A stretch of 64,000 nucleotides of DNA, taken from contig NC_080075.1 of NCBI RefSeq assembly GCF_949987535.1, forward strand, positions 58,563,636-58,627,635, written 5' to 3'. Each line of letters opens with the position of its first letter. Position 1 is the stretch's first letter. This stretch comes from Balaenoptera acutorostrata (Eukaryota > Chordata > Mammalia > Artiodactyla > Balaenopteridae). Shown here in pieces: positions 20,670-32,029 of the stretch. Both the position numbers and the translations under genes were made by a program. The notes under the pieces are model-generated. The model was not told the DNA's origin. It was given only the letters and a program-made list of their open reading frames with translations, and did not search any database.

Positions 20670-20810
20670 GCTTGGAGCCTCAGTTTCCTCAAGTAAGAAA
20701 GGGGATAAAAACACCCACATCGTGGAATTCATGTCCAGGGAGGTCATGGATGAACAGTGCACGGCCGAGGCAGACAGTGAAGGCTGACTATCATTACTGC
20801 CTGCACCCCA
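20670..20810 (+). mobile_element. MIR SINE fragment
   Basis: 'ggagcctcagtttcctcaagtaagaaaggggataaaaacacccacatcgtgg' is the MIR core. Confidence 0.75.
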
Positions 20811-21309
20811 TGTGTGGCGGGTCCTGCCCTCGGTGCTGGGGTCCCCGTGGGGATGCGGGAAAGACCTGTTGACCGGGGGGCTGGGGTGAACCCTAGGAGC
20901 TGAGAGAGGGCACAGTGACTCGAGCTGGAGGGTGGCCAGGGCTCACCCAAAACAGCCTGATGAGGGAGGAAGGAAGGGAGGGCAAGCCGAGCACACCCTG
21001 GGCCCCAGAGGAAGTTGAAAGCCGGCTGCGGTGTGACAGTTCAAGGGCCCGCACCACGGCGCTGCACCCCACCCCTACCTGCTGACATCAGTGGGGAGTG
21101 CAGGACCCCAGCACGGCCCCCTCCCCCAGGCTCTGAGCCTGTGAGGCAGGGTCCCAGCCTGGGGGCTCCCTCGGCTGTTCCCTGCACGCGTGAGCAGATG
21201 GCAAAGCCTTGTGTCTTTAGGTCAGCATTGCCCTCTCCAGGCTCCTTTAATGAAAGGCAACCGTTTAACGGCACCTCTTCACGTCACCCCATCGCCTCAC
21301 CTCTCCCAG
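20811..21309. other. Unique GC-rich sequence
   Basis: No gene or repeat seen. Confidence 0.5.
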
Positions 21310-21500
21310 GTGTGGCCCTAGAGTCTATTAAGCATCTACTCTATACCAGGTGGTGACACATCCACAAGCTCATTTAATCCTTCACAATACCCTTCGGAAG
21401 GCATTTAACAGATAAGGAAAGCAGCTCAGAGAGGCTAAGTAACCTGCCTGAGGTCACACAGCTTGGAGGCGGCCGAGCTGGCCTTCCAATGCAGGCCCCG
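21310..21500 (-). mobile_element. MIR SINE
   Basis: 'attaagcatctactctataccaggtggtg ... acagataaggaaagcagctcagagaggctaagtaacctgcctgaggtcacacagct' is a clear reverse-complement MIR. Confidence 0.92.
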
Positions 21501-21734
21501 TCATGAAGTTCCTCATGCCTATGGGTGGGTGGATTCACCCTGGAGGAGCCCTCAGAGAGCCATTGCAACTAGGTCTCTTGTTTGTCAAGGAGGAAATGGA
21601 TACCCAGCACCGGATGCCAGTGCCCCAGGCCATGCCACAGGCTTCTGGAAGAACCAGGCAGGATTAGAGAACTTTCTTTTGGCATTGGATGCCTGGCAGG
21701 AGGGGCTCTGCTGGGAAAGCTCCTTCCTTTACTG

Positions 21735-22026
21735 ACACCAGGTCTCCACTCAGAGGCTACCTGCTCAGAGAGAAGCCTTTCTGGACAGTCCTGGCAGAAG
21801 GAGAGCTCTATCACCCTCCATCTTCTGGCCTGTCTTTATTTTTCTTCATGGCACTTACTGTCACTTGCAGTTTTATGTATCAAATTATTTATTATCTCCC
21901 CACCCCCCAACTAGAATGTGAGCTCTGTGAGTCAGGGAACGTCTGTCTTGTTCCCTTGCCTAGAATAGTACCTGGCACAGACTCAACAATTTTTTGTGGA
22001 ATGAATGAATGAATGACTGAATGAAA
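21735..22026 (+). mobile_element. L2 LINE 3' end
   Basis: 'tagaatgtgagctctgtgagtcagggaacgtctgtcttgttc' and a terminal (TGAA)n mark the L2 3' end. Confidence 0.88.
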
Positions 22027-22219
22027 GGAGTCAGGTGGTAAAGGAAGAAGTTTACGCTTACGGGGGAAAGTTTGCTGTGAAGACAGACTTATTAAGGGCG
22101 AGCTAAATAGACCAATCTAGGTGGAGGAGGGGAATGAGAAGCATTTTAGAAAAGGGAAGGGGCCACGTACAGCCATGTGGTCTGGCACGGAGACTGTAAA
22201 GTGAATGGTGCCCCTGCCA
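22027..22219. other. Unique sequence
   Basis: No gene or repeat recognised. Confidence 0.4.
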
Positions 22220-22245
22220 GTTGTACAGTTCTCAACTTGTACAAC
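22220..22245. repeat. Inverted repeat GTTGTACA...TGTACAAC
   Basis: Perfect 8-base arms at 22220-22227 and 22238-22245 with a 10-base spacer. It sits at the left edge of the CpG-rich block. Confidence 0.85.
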
Positions 22246-22249
22246 AGTG

Positions 22250-22660
22250 CATGGCGCCCCCGGGGAGGGGGGAGAACCCAACAGTTTTGGCCCCCTCAGC
22301 AGCGATGAGTGGAGGCAGCTCTACAACTGCCAGCGGCTGGAGGAACGGGCTGTTCCCTCCACGAGGTCGCCACGTGGTCGTGGTTAGCAGGGTGCCATCC
22401 GGTGGCGGTGGCTCTGTCGCCACGGACGGTCGTCCAACCAGGGGGAGCAACTGTTCTGCTGTTAGCGAACTCTGGTACCTGGATTGCCCAGCGGGACGTG
22501 GGTGGGGAAATCACCCCGACACACCCCACAGACACACGCCAAACTCAGCGGACAAAGATAATCACCGCAGCGGTGGCACCGGGGGGCTGGGGGGCTGTTT
22601 CCTGGGCCAGCGGTGAGCTCTGCAGGAAGAGGACGCTGTGTTCTGAGACGTCTCAGCGAG
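22250..22660. promoter_or_regulatory. CpG-rich block, candidate CpG island
   Basis: About 30 CpG dinucleotides in 400 bases by eye, well above its neighbours. It includes a perfect CACGTG E-box at 22371-22376. No conventional promoter elements or associated exon were identified. An island-like, possibly repeat-derived origin is also possible. Confidence 0.45.
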
Positions 22661-24224
22661 AAGCCTGTCCCAGCCCCCTCCTCCTCCCCGGCCCTGCAGG
22701 CCAGGCGCAACAGCAACCAGCCCCAGGATGGTGAGGCCTGGCTTCGATGAGTCAGTCACCTTGCCCACAGCCAGCTTGCTGGGCGATCTTATCGGCTCCT
22801 CTGCTTACTTAATTCCTTGGCTGATATCACCACCACCTCCGTCCTCTCCTTCTCGGCACTGCAGCCTGCAGCCTGGTGTACCCTGGAAGGGAAGGCGCTG
22901 GAGGGCTCTTGCCAGAAGCTACCAGGGCAGGTAAATTAGGACCCTCAGCTCTTTGGTCTTCAGCCTCAAGGCTCTTGGCCTAGCTCCTTGCTGCATATGG
23001 GCCTTGGTTGACCTCCCAGGAAATACTGTCTGCAGTCAGGTCTGAGAGACACCTTCCCACCCCTGCCCCGTACTTACTCCCTCTCTCCTTGTTCAGATGT
23101 GGGCCAAGCTGCTCGCCCGTCAGTGTGTCCAGCTGGATCCTTGGGGCGCAGTCCCCGCGCCCAGCCCTCTGCTGCCTCAGCCATTTGCGCCTAAGTTCTG
23201 ACTTGTGCAGACCCAGCTGCCTCCAGGCCTCCGTGTTGGGCCTCTGGGTTCCCAGGCTCAGGCTCTGCTGCCCCTCCGTCCAGTCACCCTGCCTGGGGAC
23301 CTGGCTCCCCCAGAGGCCTCCCCCAACTCTTTCCTCTGCCCACCGCCTACCCCAAGCAGCCTCCTGGGAGCCTAAGCCAGTCCTTTTCATCCGTAGCCCA
23401 AGGTTCCCTCTCTCCTCCTCTCACCTTGTCACCGTCCCCCTGCTGACCCAGTGCGGTCAGTGGCACGTGGAGGGTGCCATGGGGTCAGTAGAGCGGTGAC
23501 AGGGGCGACCAGAGACACGTGCTGCTTCATTTCGGCCTCCCCCGGTCTCCCCTCTGTGGCCAAGGGGGATGAGAAGCCAGGGGTTCAATCCTCTCCCCAC
23601 ACTGTCCTACTCTGTCTCCTCCCCACCATTAGAGATGGACAGCAGGGGGGGTGAGGCTGAGAGGCCACCAAGTGAGGCTCAGGACCTAGTCCGTGACGGG
23701 AGGCTGCCCAAGCCTGGCCTGCCAGGGGGTGGTGAGGGAAGGGGGTGGGGGCAGGGAGAAGAGCCAACCCTTTGAATTGCTGGACAGCATGCTCTGTGGC
23801 CCCCAGGAGACAGCTCCTCCAATGTCCCTGCCTGGGGCCAGGGAAGGGGGAGGGGGAGGTTTCTCAACACCAGTCACTTTTACTCTAGTTGTTTGACAAA
23901 AATGAATTGTTCTTAGCAGGAAAAAGAAAAAAACCACACAAAAAAACCAAAAGCCCCACCACTGAGGTCACTCCTATTACCCCAGCAGCTGATGAAAAGA
24001 TCCTGAGAGCAGATAACACACCTGGGCCGGGGCTGCTGTCCTTCCCCTGCCCCCATTCTCCCTGCCTGCCCACTCTGCACCCAAACACTGGCTGCTGCCC
24101 CAGCACCCTGGAACATTGCAGAATGCTGTTCCAAATAAGGAGGGGGTGGGCCCAGAGAGAGGCCTGGAGGAGCAGGCCTGGTCTCAGTCCCACACACCCC
24201 AGTCTTGCTGGGTCTCTGTTCCCC
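22661..24224. other. Unique GC-rich sequence
   Basis: No gene supported. An AP-1-like TGAGTCA lies at 22748-22754, followed by a GATA-like CTTATCGG and TGATATCA. An A/C-rich low-complexity patch is at 23920-23960. Confidence 0.5.
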
Positions 24225-24297
24225 CAACTGCCAAATGGGGGAAACCACTGAAGAACCAATGAAATAATTAATGTGAAAGTGCTTGGCAGTGATCACT
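24225..24297 (+). mobile_element. MIR SINE fragment
   Basis: 'aactgccaaatgggggaaaccactg...taatgtgaaagtgcttggcagtg' matches the MIR 3' half. Confidence 0.65.
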
Positions 24298-25439
24298 AGC
24301 CAGCCAGCAGGCTGGGGTCCTGTAGAGAAGGGAAAAGGGAGTTAGGGAGGGTTTCAGAGAAGAGGTCATGTCACCCCTCAGTGATTTAAGAACATTAAAT
24401 CAGTTGACTACATCCGCTCTTGGAATCTTGCAGGTTCCCTTTAGGCCCTGAATTGAGTTCTTATTAATGCCCTCAGAGACATGCACACCTTAAGAATGAT
24501 GGGCACCATTGCTGAACTCAGCTTGTGGTCCACTCAGACCCCTGGATCCTTTTTCAAGTTTGAGAACACAGGGTCGTCAGTTTAGTCTAGTGGGTGTTCT
24601 GCTGTAGTACTTCCCTCCTTGGCTGCAGACTAAGCTCAAATTCTAGTCAACCCTGACTGCTTTCCTCGTTGGAGAGTGTACCCTGATTTCAGCTGCAGTT
24701 TGAGGTTTTATCCCCTTTAACCCTGAGCCCAAAGCTCACCTACACTCACATAGCCCACACATACCTCAAACTCATTTATCCCAGACCGAACTTGTAATCT
24801 TTCTCTCACTAGCCCCTTCCTTCACTTGTGTTCTAGGAGCTTAGTTCATGGTAAGACTCCCCACCACCCAAGCAGGAGGCTGAGTCATCCTTGACCACAC
24901 CCTTCTGTCTACCACATCTGATTATCCATCTCATCTAGTGGATTCTAGCACTGGTATCTTGACTCTTCCTCCCCTCTTCCCCATTCCCCACACCCCCTTG
25001 TTTTTGTAATAGTTTAGATCCTCATCTCTTTTCTTAAGAGTGGCTAGTGGAACCAATCAGACTTCCTGGGCCATCCTCCACCCAGCCGATGTGATGACGC
25101 CTTCCCCTGCTGGTGGTTCCTGCCTGCCTCTCTGCCCTCGTGTCCCAGCACTGCAGGACACGCACAGCCCAGCCCATGCGCGTGCTGGAAACAGCTGGGC
25201 CAGACTCCTTCCTTATGTTTGCTCAGGCTGCTGGGAAAGCCTTTCCTTCCTTGTCACCTGCAGAGCGTCCCCTGCTCCAGGAGGCCTCTCAACTGGATAT
25301 ATGTGTGGGTCACTCCTTCCTCAGTACCCCACTCTGCTCTGTCCATTCCGTGCCGAGTGGCTGAGGGTGCACTGCCCTATGGTGCCTTGCCAGCCACAGA
25401 GGGGCCTTCAGCCTCTCTCTACCTAGACCCCGATCCCAC
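24298..25439. other. Unique sequence, no gene seen
   Basis: No recognised gene or repeat. Plus-strand frames at 25040-25566 lack any recognisable domain. Confidence 0.45.
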
Positions 25440-25690
25440 CGAGAGCGTGGTGGGTACACACCAGGCAAATCTGGGTGGGATCCAGTTTTGCCCGTTTCCC
25501 ACTGGGGACCTCAGACAAGTTACTTTATCTCTGAGCATACTTCTCCTCATCTGTCAGATGGGGTAGTATCATTACCTGCTTCCCAGGATGGGTAACTGAG
25601 CCAGTCAAGTGCTTGGCACAGAGCCTGGCACATCATGAGAGGGCAGCAAATAGCTCTCATGGTTTCTGCTCTTGTTATTAATCACTAGGA
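25440..25690 (+). mobile_element. MIR SINE
   Basis: 'ggacctcagacaagttactttatctctgagcatacttctcctcatctgtcagatgggg' and 'caagtgcttggcacagagcctggcacatcatgag' match a plus-strand MIR. Confidence 0.88.
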
Positions 25691-27455
25691 CCTGGGAGAA
25701 AGTGCAGATAACTCAGGGCGGCTGACACCTCAGCCCTTCCCTCCCCTCCCAGACTCTGCAGTACAGTCCCTTCATCCCCTCTGCCCTTGTTCAGAGCCCC
25801 CTGTTTGCCCCCTTTCTGGTTGTCTGCTCTTGCCACCTAGACAGGGGCTTGGGCAAGGCCACCTCGTCCCCTTTTGCCAGTCCTTCCTCCCAGGACCCAC
25901 TGCTGTCCACATGGGGCTGTGACACCCAGGGTCAGAATTGTTCTCAGCCTGGGGGCAGTGTGGGCTGCCATGCTCATCTCCTTACTGCAACTGTGGTGGC
26001 TTGCTCAGTAAGACCCCAAAGTTTGCCCCCAACCACACAGGGAGTGAGATGCTGAACTGGCATGCTGACATACCCTGGCCTCCTGGCCCCAAGACCAAGA
26101 CTCTATACATTCTGCCCTGCTGCTGTCCCTTCCAGTCTTTTTTGCATCTGTATGACTCAGTCTCCTCATCTGCACAATGGGCATAAAAATTCCTTCTCTT
26201 CCTTCTTCGTCCAGAGGAGGGGAGAAGAATAGGGTTAGAATGGGAAGCTGGGAGGAAGTGGAGACTGAGCTGTGTACAAGGCAGGCGAGCCTGGCTGGGG
26301 TGAGGACTGTAAGAGGATAAACAGGAGGTGAGGGAGGCCAGTCCAGTCTCCACCCTTCCAGCAGCCCAAGTCCGGTGCCTGAGTCCACAGCGCCCCCTGC
26401 TGGCAGGTCAGCCAGAAGCTCCCTGTGGGCCAGCACCTGCCTCAAGCTTCACATTTCCCTTTGGTGACCACTGGGAAGGTGTTGCCCCTCCCCTCAGGGA
26501 GCCCAGTCTGAGGGTGGGAGCAGGTGTTTCTGTCTGAGAAGGGAGCTTCCTAGGCCAAGGGGGTCAGCATTCTCCTCCGAGAACCTGCTGAAATCTCTTC
26601 CAGAGAGAAAGGTCTGCAGGCTGGCAGGAAGGCCGGTGGTCTGCTCCAAGCCCAGCAGCTACCCTTTGATTAGGACTACCTCCCCCTCCCCCTCCCCCAC
26701 CCCTATCCCATAAGGACCATGGGGGAGACAGGTGAGGGCAGACGCTGAGAAATCAGGGTGAGTGGCTGCTCAGCTTCTTTGCTCGCCCTCGGGCCCGGCC
26801 CCCTAATCAGCACCCTCACCATCTAGAGATGGTCCTCCCAGCCCTCCAGAGCCCAGGCCCATCTTCCTCCTTGTCAGGACTTTTCTCCAAATTGGCAGCA
26901 GTTTCATCATCTCTGCATTTCCTTAGCCTGATTCTGTGTTAGGTGTTGGGGATTCAGGAAACAGCAAGCCCCTAACTAGCCCCCCAGGAGCTCAGACATG
27001 CCACTATTCCCCCTCTGCTCTCCCTTCCCACTCATCCCCAGTATCTTCCCAGGGCTCCAGGACCTGCCCTGCAGGGCAGCCTCAACACACCCCAGATTAA
27101 AATGCAGCCAGCTGTGGTCACCCTCCTGCCCCCTCCCTGGAAAGTCTCCACTTACCACCCCCAACCCTGGGCTCTACTCACTGTCCTTGAGACTTTCCCC
27201 TCAAACTGCATCCTTCCCGGACTGTTTATATAAGGACCAGATCCTCTTCTAGGAAGTCGTCCTGGGTGGATCCCAGCCTCAATGATTTTCCTGAATTCAG
27301 TCTTTTCCAGGATCTCCTGGCACAGACCGCTGTGCACTGGGTACATTTATTATCCTATCTGTCCCACAGAAGCTCTGGGCCTCAGGAGGGAATACCTCTG
27401 TCACCTCCTTCCCCGGTAAGACATGAGGCCATCCATACACGATCCTTTAAGTCCA
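25691..27455. other. Unique GC-rich sequence
   Basis: No gene supported. A MIR-like patch lies at 26145-26190 ('atgactcagtctcctcatctgcacaatgggcataaaaatt'). A C5-block tract at 26680-26706 could form a G-quadruplex on the minus strand. Confidence 0.5.
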
Positions 27456-27462
27456 CTTACAT

Positions 27463-27675
27463 CCGTGGTTCTCAGCTGGACACAATTTTGCCCCCGGGGA
27501 TATTTGGCAATATCTGGAGACTTTTTTGGTTGTCACAATTGGGAGGTGGTGCTCCTGGCATCTCGTGGGTAGAGACCAGAGATGCTGATAATGATCCTAC
27601 AATGCACAGAACAGCTCCCGCAGCAAAGAAATATCTGGCCCCAAATGTCAGTAGTGGCAAGGTTGAGAAACCCTG
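27463..27675 (+). mobile_element. MER20 hAT-Charlie DNA transposon
   Basis: The whole element is readable from 'gtggttctcagctgg' through 'ttgcccccggggatatttggcaatatctggagac' to 'ggttgagaaaccctg'. About 213 bp, the usual MER20 length. Confidence 0.88.
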
Positions 27676-28099
27676 ATTTAAATAAATCCACAGATTGAGG
27701 ATTAAAATAGTGGCCAAAAAAGGGGCAATGGTTCAGGCGGGGGAAGGGCCAGAGCAGGCATCTCAGAACAGACACGGCTTCCCCTCCACGTGGGCTTTAT
27801 ACTCCCACGTGCCTTCTACACCCTTCTGTGGGCCTGTCGTGTCTTGTGTAAGTGGAGGCGACCTGACCCAGAGGAAGAGAAACCAGGTGCTGCCTAGACA
27901 GTTCCTGGGGAAGTGGGCTCTGTGTGGGGAACCCTTTGGGAGCCAGGGGTGCTTTTTGCCTCAGTTTAGTCATCTCTAAAATGGGGATGGCATTCCCTTC
28001 CAGTCCAAATGGTCAAAATGGTCCTAAACAGTATCTCTCCGATGGGCACAGTCATTTTCCCCTCTGCTGATGGGCAGGAGCCCTCCCACGGGGTGCAGG
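27676..28099. other. Unique sequence, no gene seen
   Basis: No gene seen. A short MIR-like 'gcctcagtttagtcatctctaaaatgggga' lies at 27958-27987. Confidence 0.45.
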
Positions 28100-28129
28100 G
28101 TGGAGTACTAGCCACCAGCCCCTTAAACA

Positions 28130-28330
28130 GACGTGGGGGGTTATTGTGGCTCTAATTGCCCTCCCAGGAAACAGCTGTAAGAACAAGACCCCTTTGATAG
28201 GCTTCATCAAAGCTGCCTCCATGACCCCTGGGGACTGACCCTGGGTGGGTGGGGGGGGCGGGGGGGGGGGAGGCAGAAAGAGCCTCCAGCTGGGAACAGC
28301 TGTTAGCCAGGCCCCAATGTAGAGGTGGAG
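28130..28330. promoter_or_regulatory. Candidate enhancer: paired TCF/LEF-type and CAGCTG motifs
   Basis: Two TCF/LEF-type cores face each other, CTTTGAT at 28192-28198 and ATCAAAG at 28206-28212, with a 7-base gap. Two palindromic E-boxes, ACAGCTGT (28171-28178) and AACAGCTGTT (28295-28304), and a TAATTG core (28153-28158) lie nearby. The block is unique sequence with no repeat signature except the G-run. Regulatory function is an inference from motif density. Confidence 0.35.
28241..28272 (+). repeat. Poly-G tract, G-quadruplex candidate
   Basis: GGGTGGGTGGGGGGGGCGGG followed by about ten more G. Four or more G-runs with 1-base loops fit the G4 pattern. Confidence 0.85.
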
Positions 28331-28404
28331 GCTGTGAAGGGCGTCCCCCTCTTTGGTTGGGGTTAAGAATGTCCCTCCTTCCTTCCTTCCTCTCTTCCCC
28401 TCCT

Positions 28405-28875
28405 CTTTCTTCCGTTTTTAAACTTTAGATTTATTTTTTATTGAGGTAACATTGGTTTATAACATTATATGTTTCATATGCACAACATTATTTTTCTACT
28501 TCTATATACCATACATTGTGCTCACAACCAAAAATATGGTTTCCATCTGTCACCATACTGTTGATCCCCTTTACCCATTTCACCCTCTCTACCCCCGACT
28601 CCTTCCCCTCTGATAACTGCTGCTCTGTTCTCTGCATCTAAGTGTTAGTTTTTGTTAGGTTTGTTCATTTATATTTTTGTTTGTTTGTTTGTTTTTAGAT
28701 TCCACGTAGGAGTGAAATCATATGGTATTTGTCTTTCTCTATCTGACTTATACCTTCACGGTCCATCCATATTGTCACAAATGGCAAGATTTTTATCTTT
28801 TTTTGTGGCTGAGTAGTATTCCATTATATATGCGACATCTTTATCAATTCATCTGTTGATGGTGCCTCACTGTTT
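28405..28875 (-). mobile_element. L1 LINE fragment
   Basis: 'tttattgaggtaacattggtttataacatta', 'ccatctgtcaccatactgttgatcccctttaccca' and 'gtggctgagtagtattccattatatatgcgac' are reverse-complement L1 3' region phrases. A (TTTG)n patch lies at 28676-28695. Confidence 0.9.
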
Positions 28876-29086
28876 CTTAAGTGAACGCGTCTGTGTAACT
28901 GTGCTTTCACTTTTGCTGCCATGTGTGTTTTTTGAGGGCACGTGATAGTTGGGTCCTTTCAAACAGTGTCCTTGCAGGCTTGATTTGTGGGAGCTGCAGT
29001 TGAGTGAGGGGCTCCGGGGCGGAGGTGAATGGAGGGGGACAGGCTGCTTCCTAAGGAGGGCTGGGTTTGGAAACATCCTTTTCTTT
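28876..29086. other. Unique sequence
   Basis: Short unique segment between the L1 and SINE copy I. No gene seen. Confidence 0.4.
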
Positions 29087-29117
<31 letters not shown>

Positions 29118-29447
29118 CTTTTTTGGCTGCATTGGGTCTTTGTTGCTGCACGTGGGCTGTCTCTAGTTGCGGTGAGTGGGGGCTACTCTTTGTTGCCGTG
29201 CACAGGCTTCTCATTGCAGTGGCTTCTCTTGTTGCAGAGCACAGGCTCTAGGCACGCAGGCTTCAGTAGTTGTGGCACTCGGGCTCAGTAGTTGTGGCTC
29301 GCAGGCCCTAGAGCGCAGGCTCAGTAGTTGTGGTGCACGGGCTTAGTTGCTCCGCGGCATGTGGGATCTTCCCAGACCAGGGCTCGAACCCGTGTCCCCT
29401 GCACTCGCAGGCAGATTCTTAACCACTGTGCCACCAGGGAAGTCCCA
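29087..29447 (-). mobile_element. CHR-type SINE (copy I)
   Basis: Full-length minus-strand copy with a (TTTA)n tail complement at 29087-29118. The flanks share 'ggaaac...ttttc' imperfectly, so the target-site duplication is not resolved. Confidence 0.94.
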
Positions 29448-30424
29448 CGGAAACTTTTCACGCAGGCAGAGGTTAAAGATTCTTTCCTAAAGTGAGTACT
29501 TACTAAATCTAACTCTGAGCAGGGAGGGATCTTAGAGCTCCTCCCTGGACCAGTTCTCTCATTTTACTGACTGGGGGAGGGGGCGCGTCCTGAGGCTAGC
29601 TGGTGACTGGGAGTGGCCGAGAGGTGGGCCACTGTCTGGCGTCTCCCTGGCCGCACTCCCTTCCCCGAATGGTCCCTTTCCGGGACCAGACCTTGGGCAG
29701 AGGTAGGAGTCTCAGCCGAGAATCTGGGCTTGGGCACAGCCTTAAACTGGACTTGGGTAGGGACTTTTCTAGGATCACGCTGCTAGAGGGAGTAGGGTTC
29801 CCCCAGTAAACAACGAATCATTTTTTTAGTATTAGTATATCCCAACTATTGCACGGGACGTGCTTATAGTCAAAATGACTCGCTATTGGTCTGAAATTCA
29901 AATTTACCTGAGCATCCTGTATTTTCATTTGCTGACTCTGGCAAGTCTAGTTCAGGGCCAGGAGCCTGGGGGCTGGTGCAGAAGCAGGGAGGTTTCAGCC
30001 ATGTTCCACCCCAGGACAGCTGCCTCAGGCCCACCCAAGTCAGGCTGTACCAGCTGAGTGTTTCCTGGGGCCAGCCTTGTGCTAGGAGCAGTGAGGGTGA
30101 CATTCTCTGAGACCCACGGCTCTGCCTGCAGATCCACCCACATGCTGCAGCTCAGTGGGCCTGGGTGTGGGAGCAGCATTACTGCACGGGGTCTGGAGAC
30201 CAGGCTGGTCAACGGGAGCTCTCCTGCAGATGTGGCCACTGTTTTCCAAAAGTCAAGAGATACCATTGTGATGAATAAAATGCACATTTGTTTAAAGGCA
30301 AGCATTACATAGTAGCTTTTGGCTCTTAAAGCTTTTTCTCAAGAAAATACCAAAAGTGTAATTACTAGGGGAGAGGGATACTTCTGGGGCTTTCATGCTG
30401 GAAAAAATTCTGAGGACAATTAGG
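29448..30424. other. Unique sequence, no gene seen
   Basis: No gene or confident repeat recognised. Confidence 0.45.
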
Positions 30425-30945
30425 TCTGAGGATTCTAGGACTTGACCTTTCATGGACCATGGACCCAACGGGCATCTGGTGAAGCCTATGGACTTTTTCT
30501 TGGAATAATGTTTTCAAATGTATAAAATTAAATCCACAGGACTACAAAAGAAACCAGTGGTGCAAAACTACAGAGGTCAAAACATGAAGGAAACAGGTTT
30601 ATAAAAGAGAAATACACACGCTTCTTTACTTACACTTTGGTGGTGATCATTTTAAAGCAGTGATGGGTAGATATTTCAAAAGATGGGCAACAATTCCAAT
30701 GTGATCTCAAAATCTCTGTGATTTCTGTTGGTGACAAAGTCACAGTTTCTGCAAATACTACTGTAGATTGTTCCCTGCTTTTACAATAAAGGAAATGCTA
30801 AATTTCAGTTAGATGCTAGTGAAAATAAAGATGTATATTTTTTTCTCATCCAAAGTCATGGTTCCCTGAATTCTATCCACAGACCTCCTGGGGTGGGGAA
30901 GGTGGTATCTGAGGTCCTTAGGTTAAGGGCACCTGCTCTAGAGGG
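30425..30945. mobile_element. Ancient interspersed repeat, unclassified
   Basis: Starts 'catggaccatggaccc...tggtgaagcctatggactttttctt' and ends 'ctgaattctatccacagacctcctggggtgg ... ggttaagggcacctgctcta'. These are recurrent phrases of a mammalian repeat with 'wrong-end' homology at both edges, likely a DNA transposon. Family not assigned. Confidence 0.5.
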
Positions 30946-31165
30946 AAAGCCCACAGGAGGGACTTAGAATAGAGCACAGGCAAGAGTCACGCATTCTCAG
31001 AAACAAGGAGAAATCAGATAGAAACATAATGGGCAACCTGAGGGTGTGGGTCTGTGTGTAGGTGGACTGTGTCCGCCCACGGGACCCCTGGGAAGACCCC
31101 GAGGATGCTCCCACTTGCACTGCCTGCTCCAGACTTGTAGTCCCTGGGTTAAGCATTGCCCTCTG

Positions 31166-31596
31166 TGTGCCCAGCCACAAAAAAAGATCTGAACATTACC
31201 CACCTTCCAAACGCTCAAAACACTGCGGTTCAGAAGGCAGCCCTAATATCCTCAGAAGAGCGCCCACAAGGAGAAACAAGCTTGACCTCTATGCCATCAT
31301 CAAGTTCCCCCTGACCACTGAGTCGGCCTTGAATAAGAGAGAAGACAACAGCACACCTGTGTTCATTGTGGAGGTCAAGGCCAACGAGCACCAGATCGAT
31401 CAGGATGTGAAGAAGCTCTATGACATTGACGTGGCCAAGGTCAACACCCTGTTAAGGCCTGATGGAGAGAAGAAAGCGTATGTTCACCTGGCTCCTGACT
31501 ATGATGCTTTGGATGTTGCCAACAAAATTGAGATCATCTAAACTGAGTCCAGCTGGCTAACCCTAAATATAAGATTTTTCACTATTGAAAAAAAAG
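31166..31596 (+). pseudogene. RPL23AP: RPL23A processed pseudogene, 5'-truncated
   Basis: Encodes the C-terminal two thirds of ribosomal protein uL23/L23a, a large-subunit protein at the polypeptide exit site. Frame-matched residues run from [20 protein letters not shown] (about 31270) through [20 protein letters not shown] to the natural stop at 31539-31541. Upstream of this, a 4-base deletion in the Lys-rich stretch and a compensating 1-base insertion near 31263 leave about 80 bases out of frame. A 3' UTR and A-run follow. A perfect 13-bp target-site duplication, GCATTGCCCTCTG, flanks it at 31153-31165 and 31597-31609, so it is an L1-mimed retrocopy truncated at its 5' end. The upstream ATG at 31062 lies outside the insertion, so the 159-codon open frame is a chance fusion. 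Confidence 0.97.
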
Positions 31597-31609
31597 GCAT
31601 TGCCCTCTG

Positions 31610-32029
31610 ACATCCTTCCCCCGCTAGTGTGGAGTGTGTGGTCCGACCGACCGGAGGCACTGGGGGCTGGGGTCTGGGCCTTCTGAAGAGAAGGCCCTGA
31701 GGGGAAGGCCTCAGGCAGGGCTGGTAACCTGGTGAGAAGGCCCTGGTTTTTGTATTTTTTTTAAAACATTTAAGTGGCGGAAGGACTCACACAATACAAA
31801 CACAAATGCAGACCTGAAAGTACCTAGGCAACTTGATAAGCGTATTGTCACAGGAATCAGGACATTATCATGAGGACGTTTGGAATTTATAAATAATGCC
31901 CTCTTGCAGGATGTCAGCTCTAACCCCAGTCTGACTGCTTGTTAAAGCATCAGGCTGAGCCAATCTAGAATAACTGCATTCCAAATATTTGGCAATGGAA
32001 TTAATCTTGAACTCACTGTGGATCAATGC
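31610..32029. other. Unassigned sequence
   Basis: No gene seen. The segment at 31770-32020 is AT-richer and may be decayed repeat. Confidence 0.4.

Noticed and set aside
31062..31541. 159-codon open frame with an apparently complete ribosomal C-terminus, as a possible functional gene
   Set aside because: The start codon is outside the retrocopy's target duplication, and the N-terminal third is unrelated and then frameshifted.
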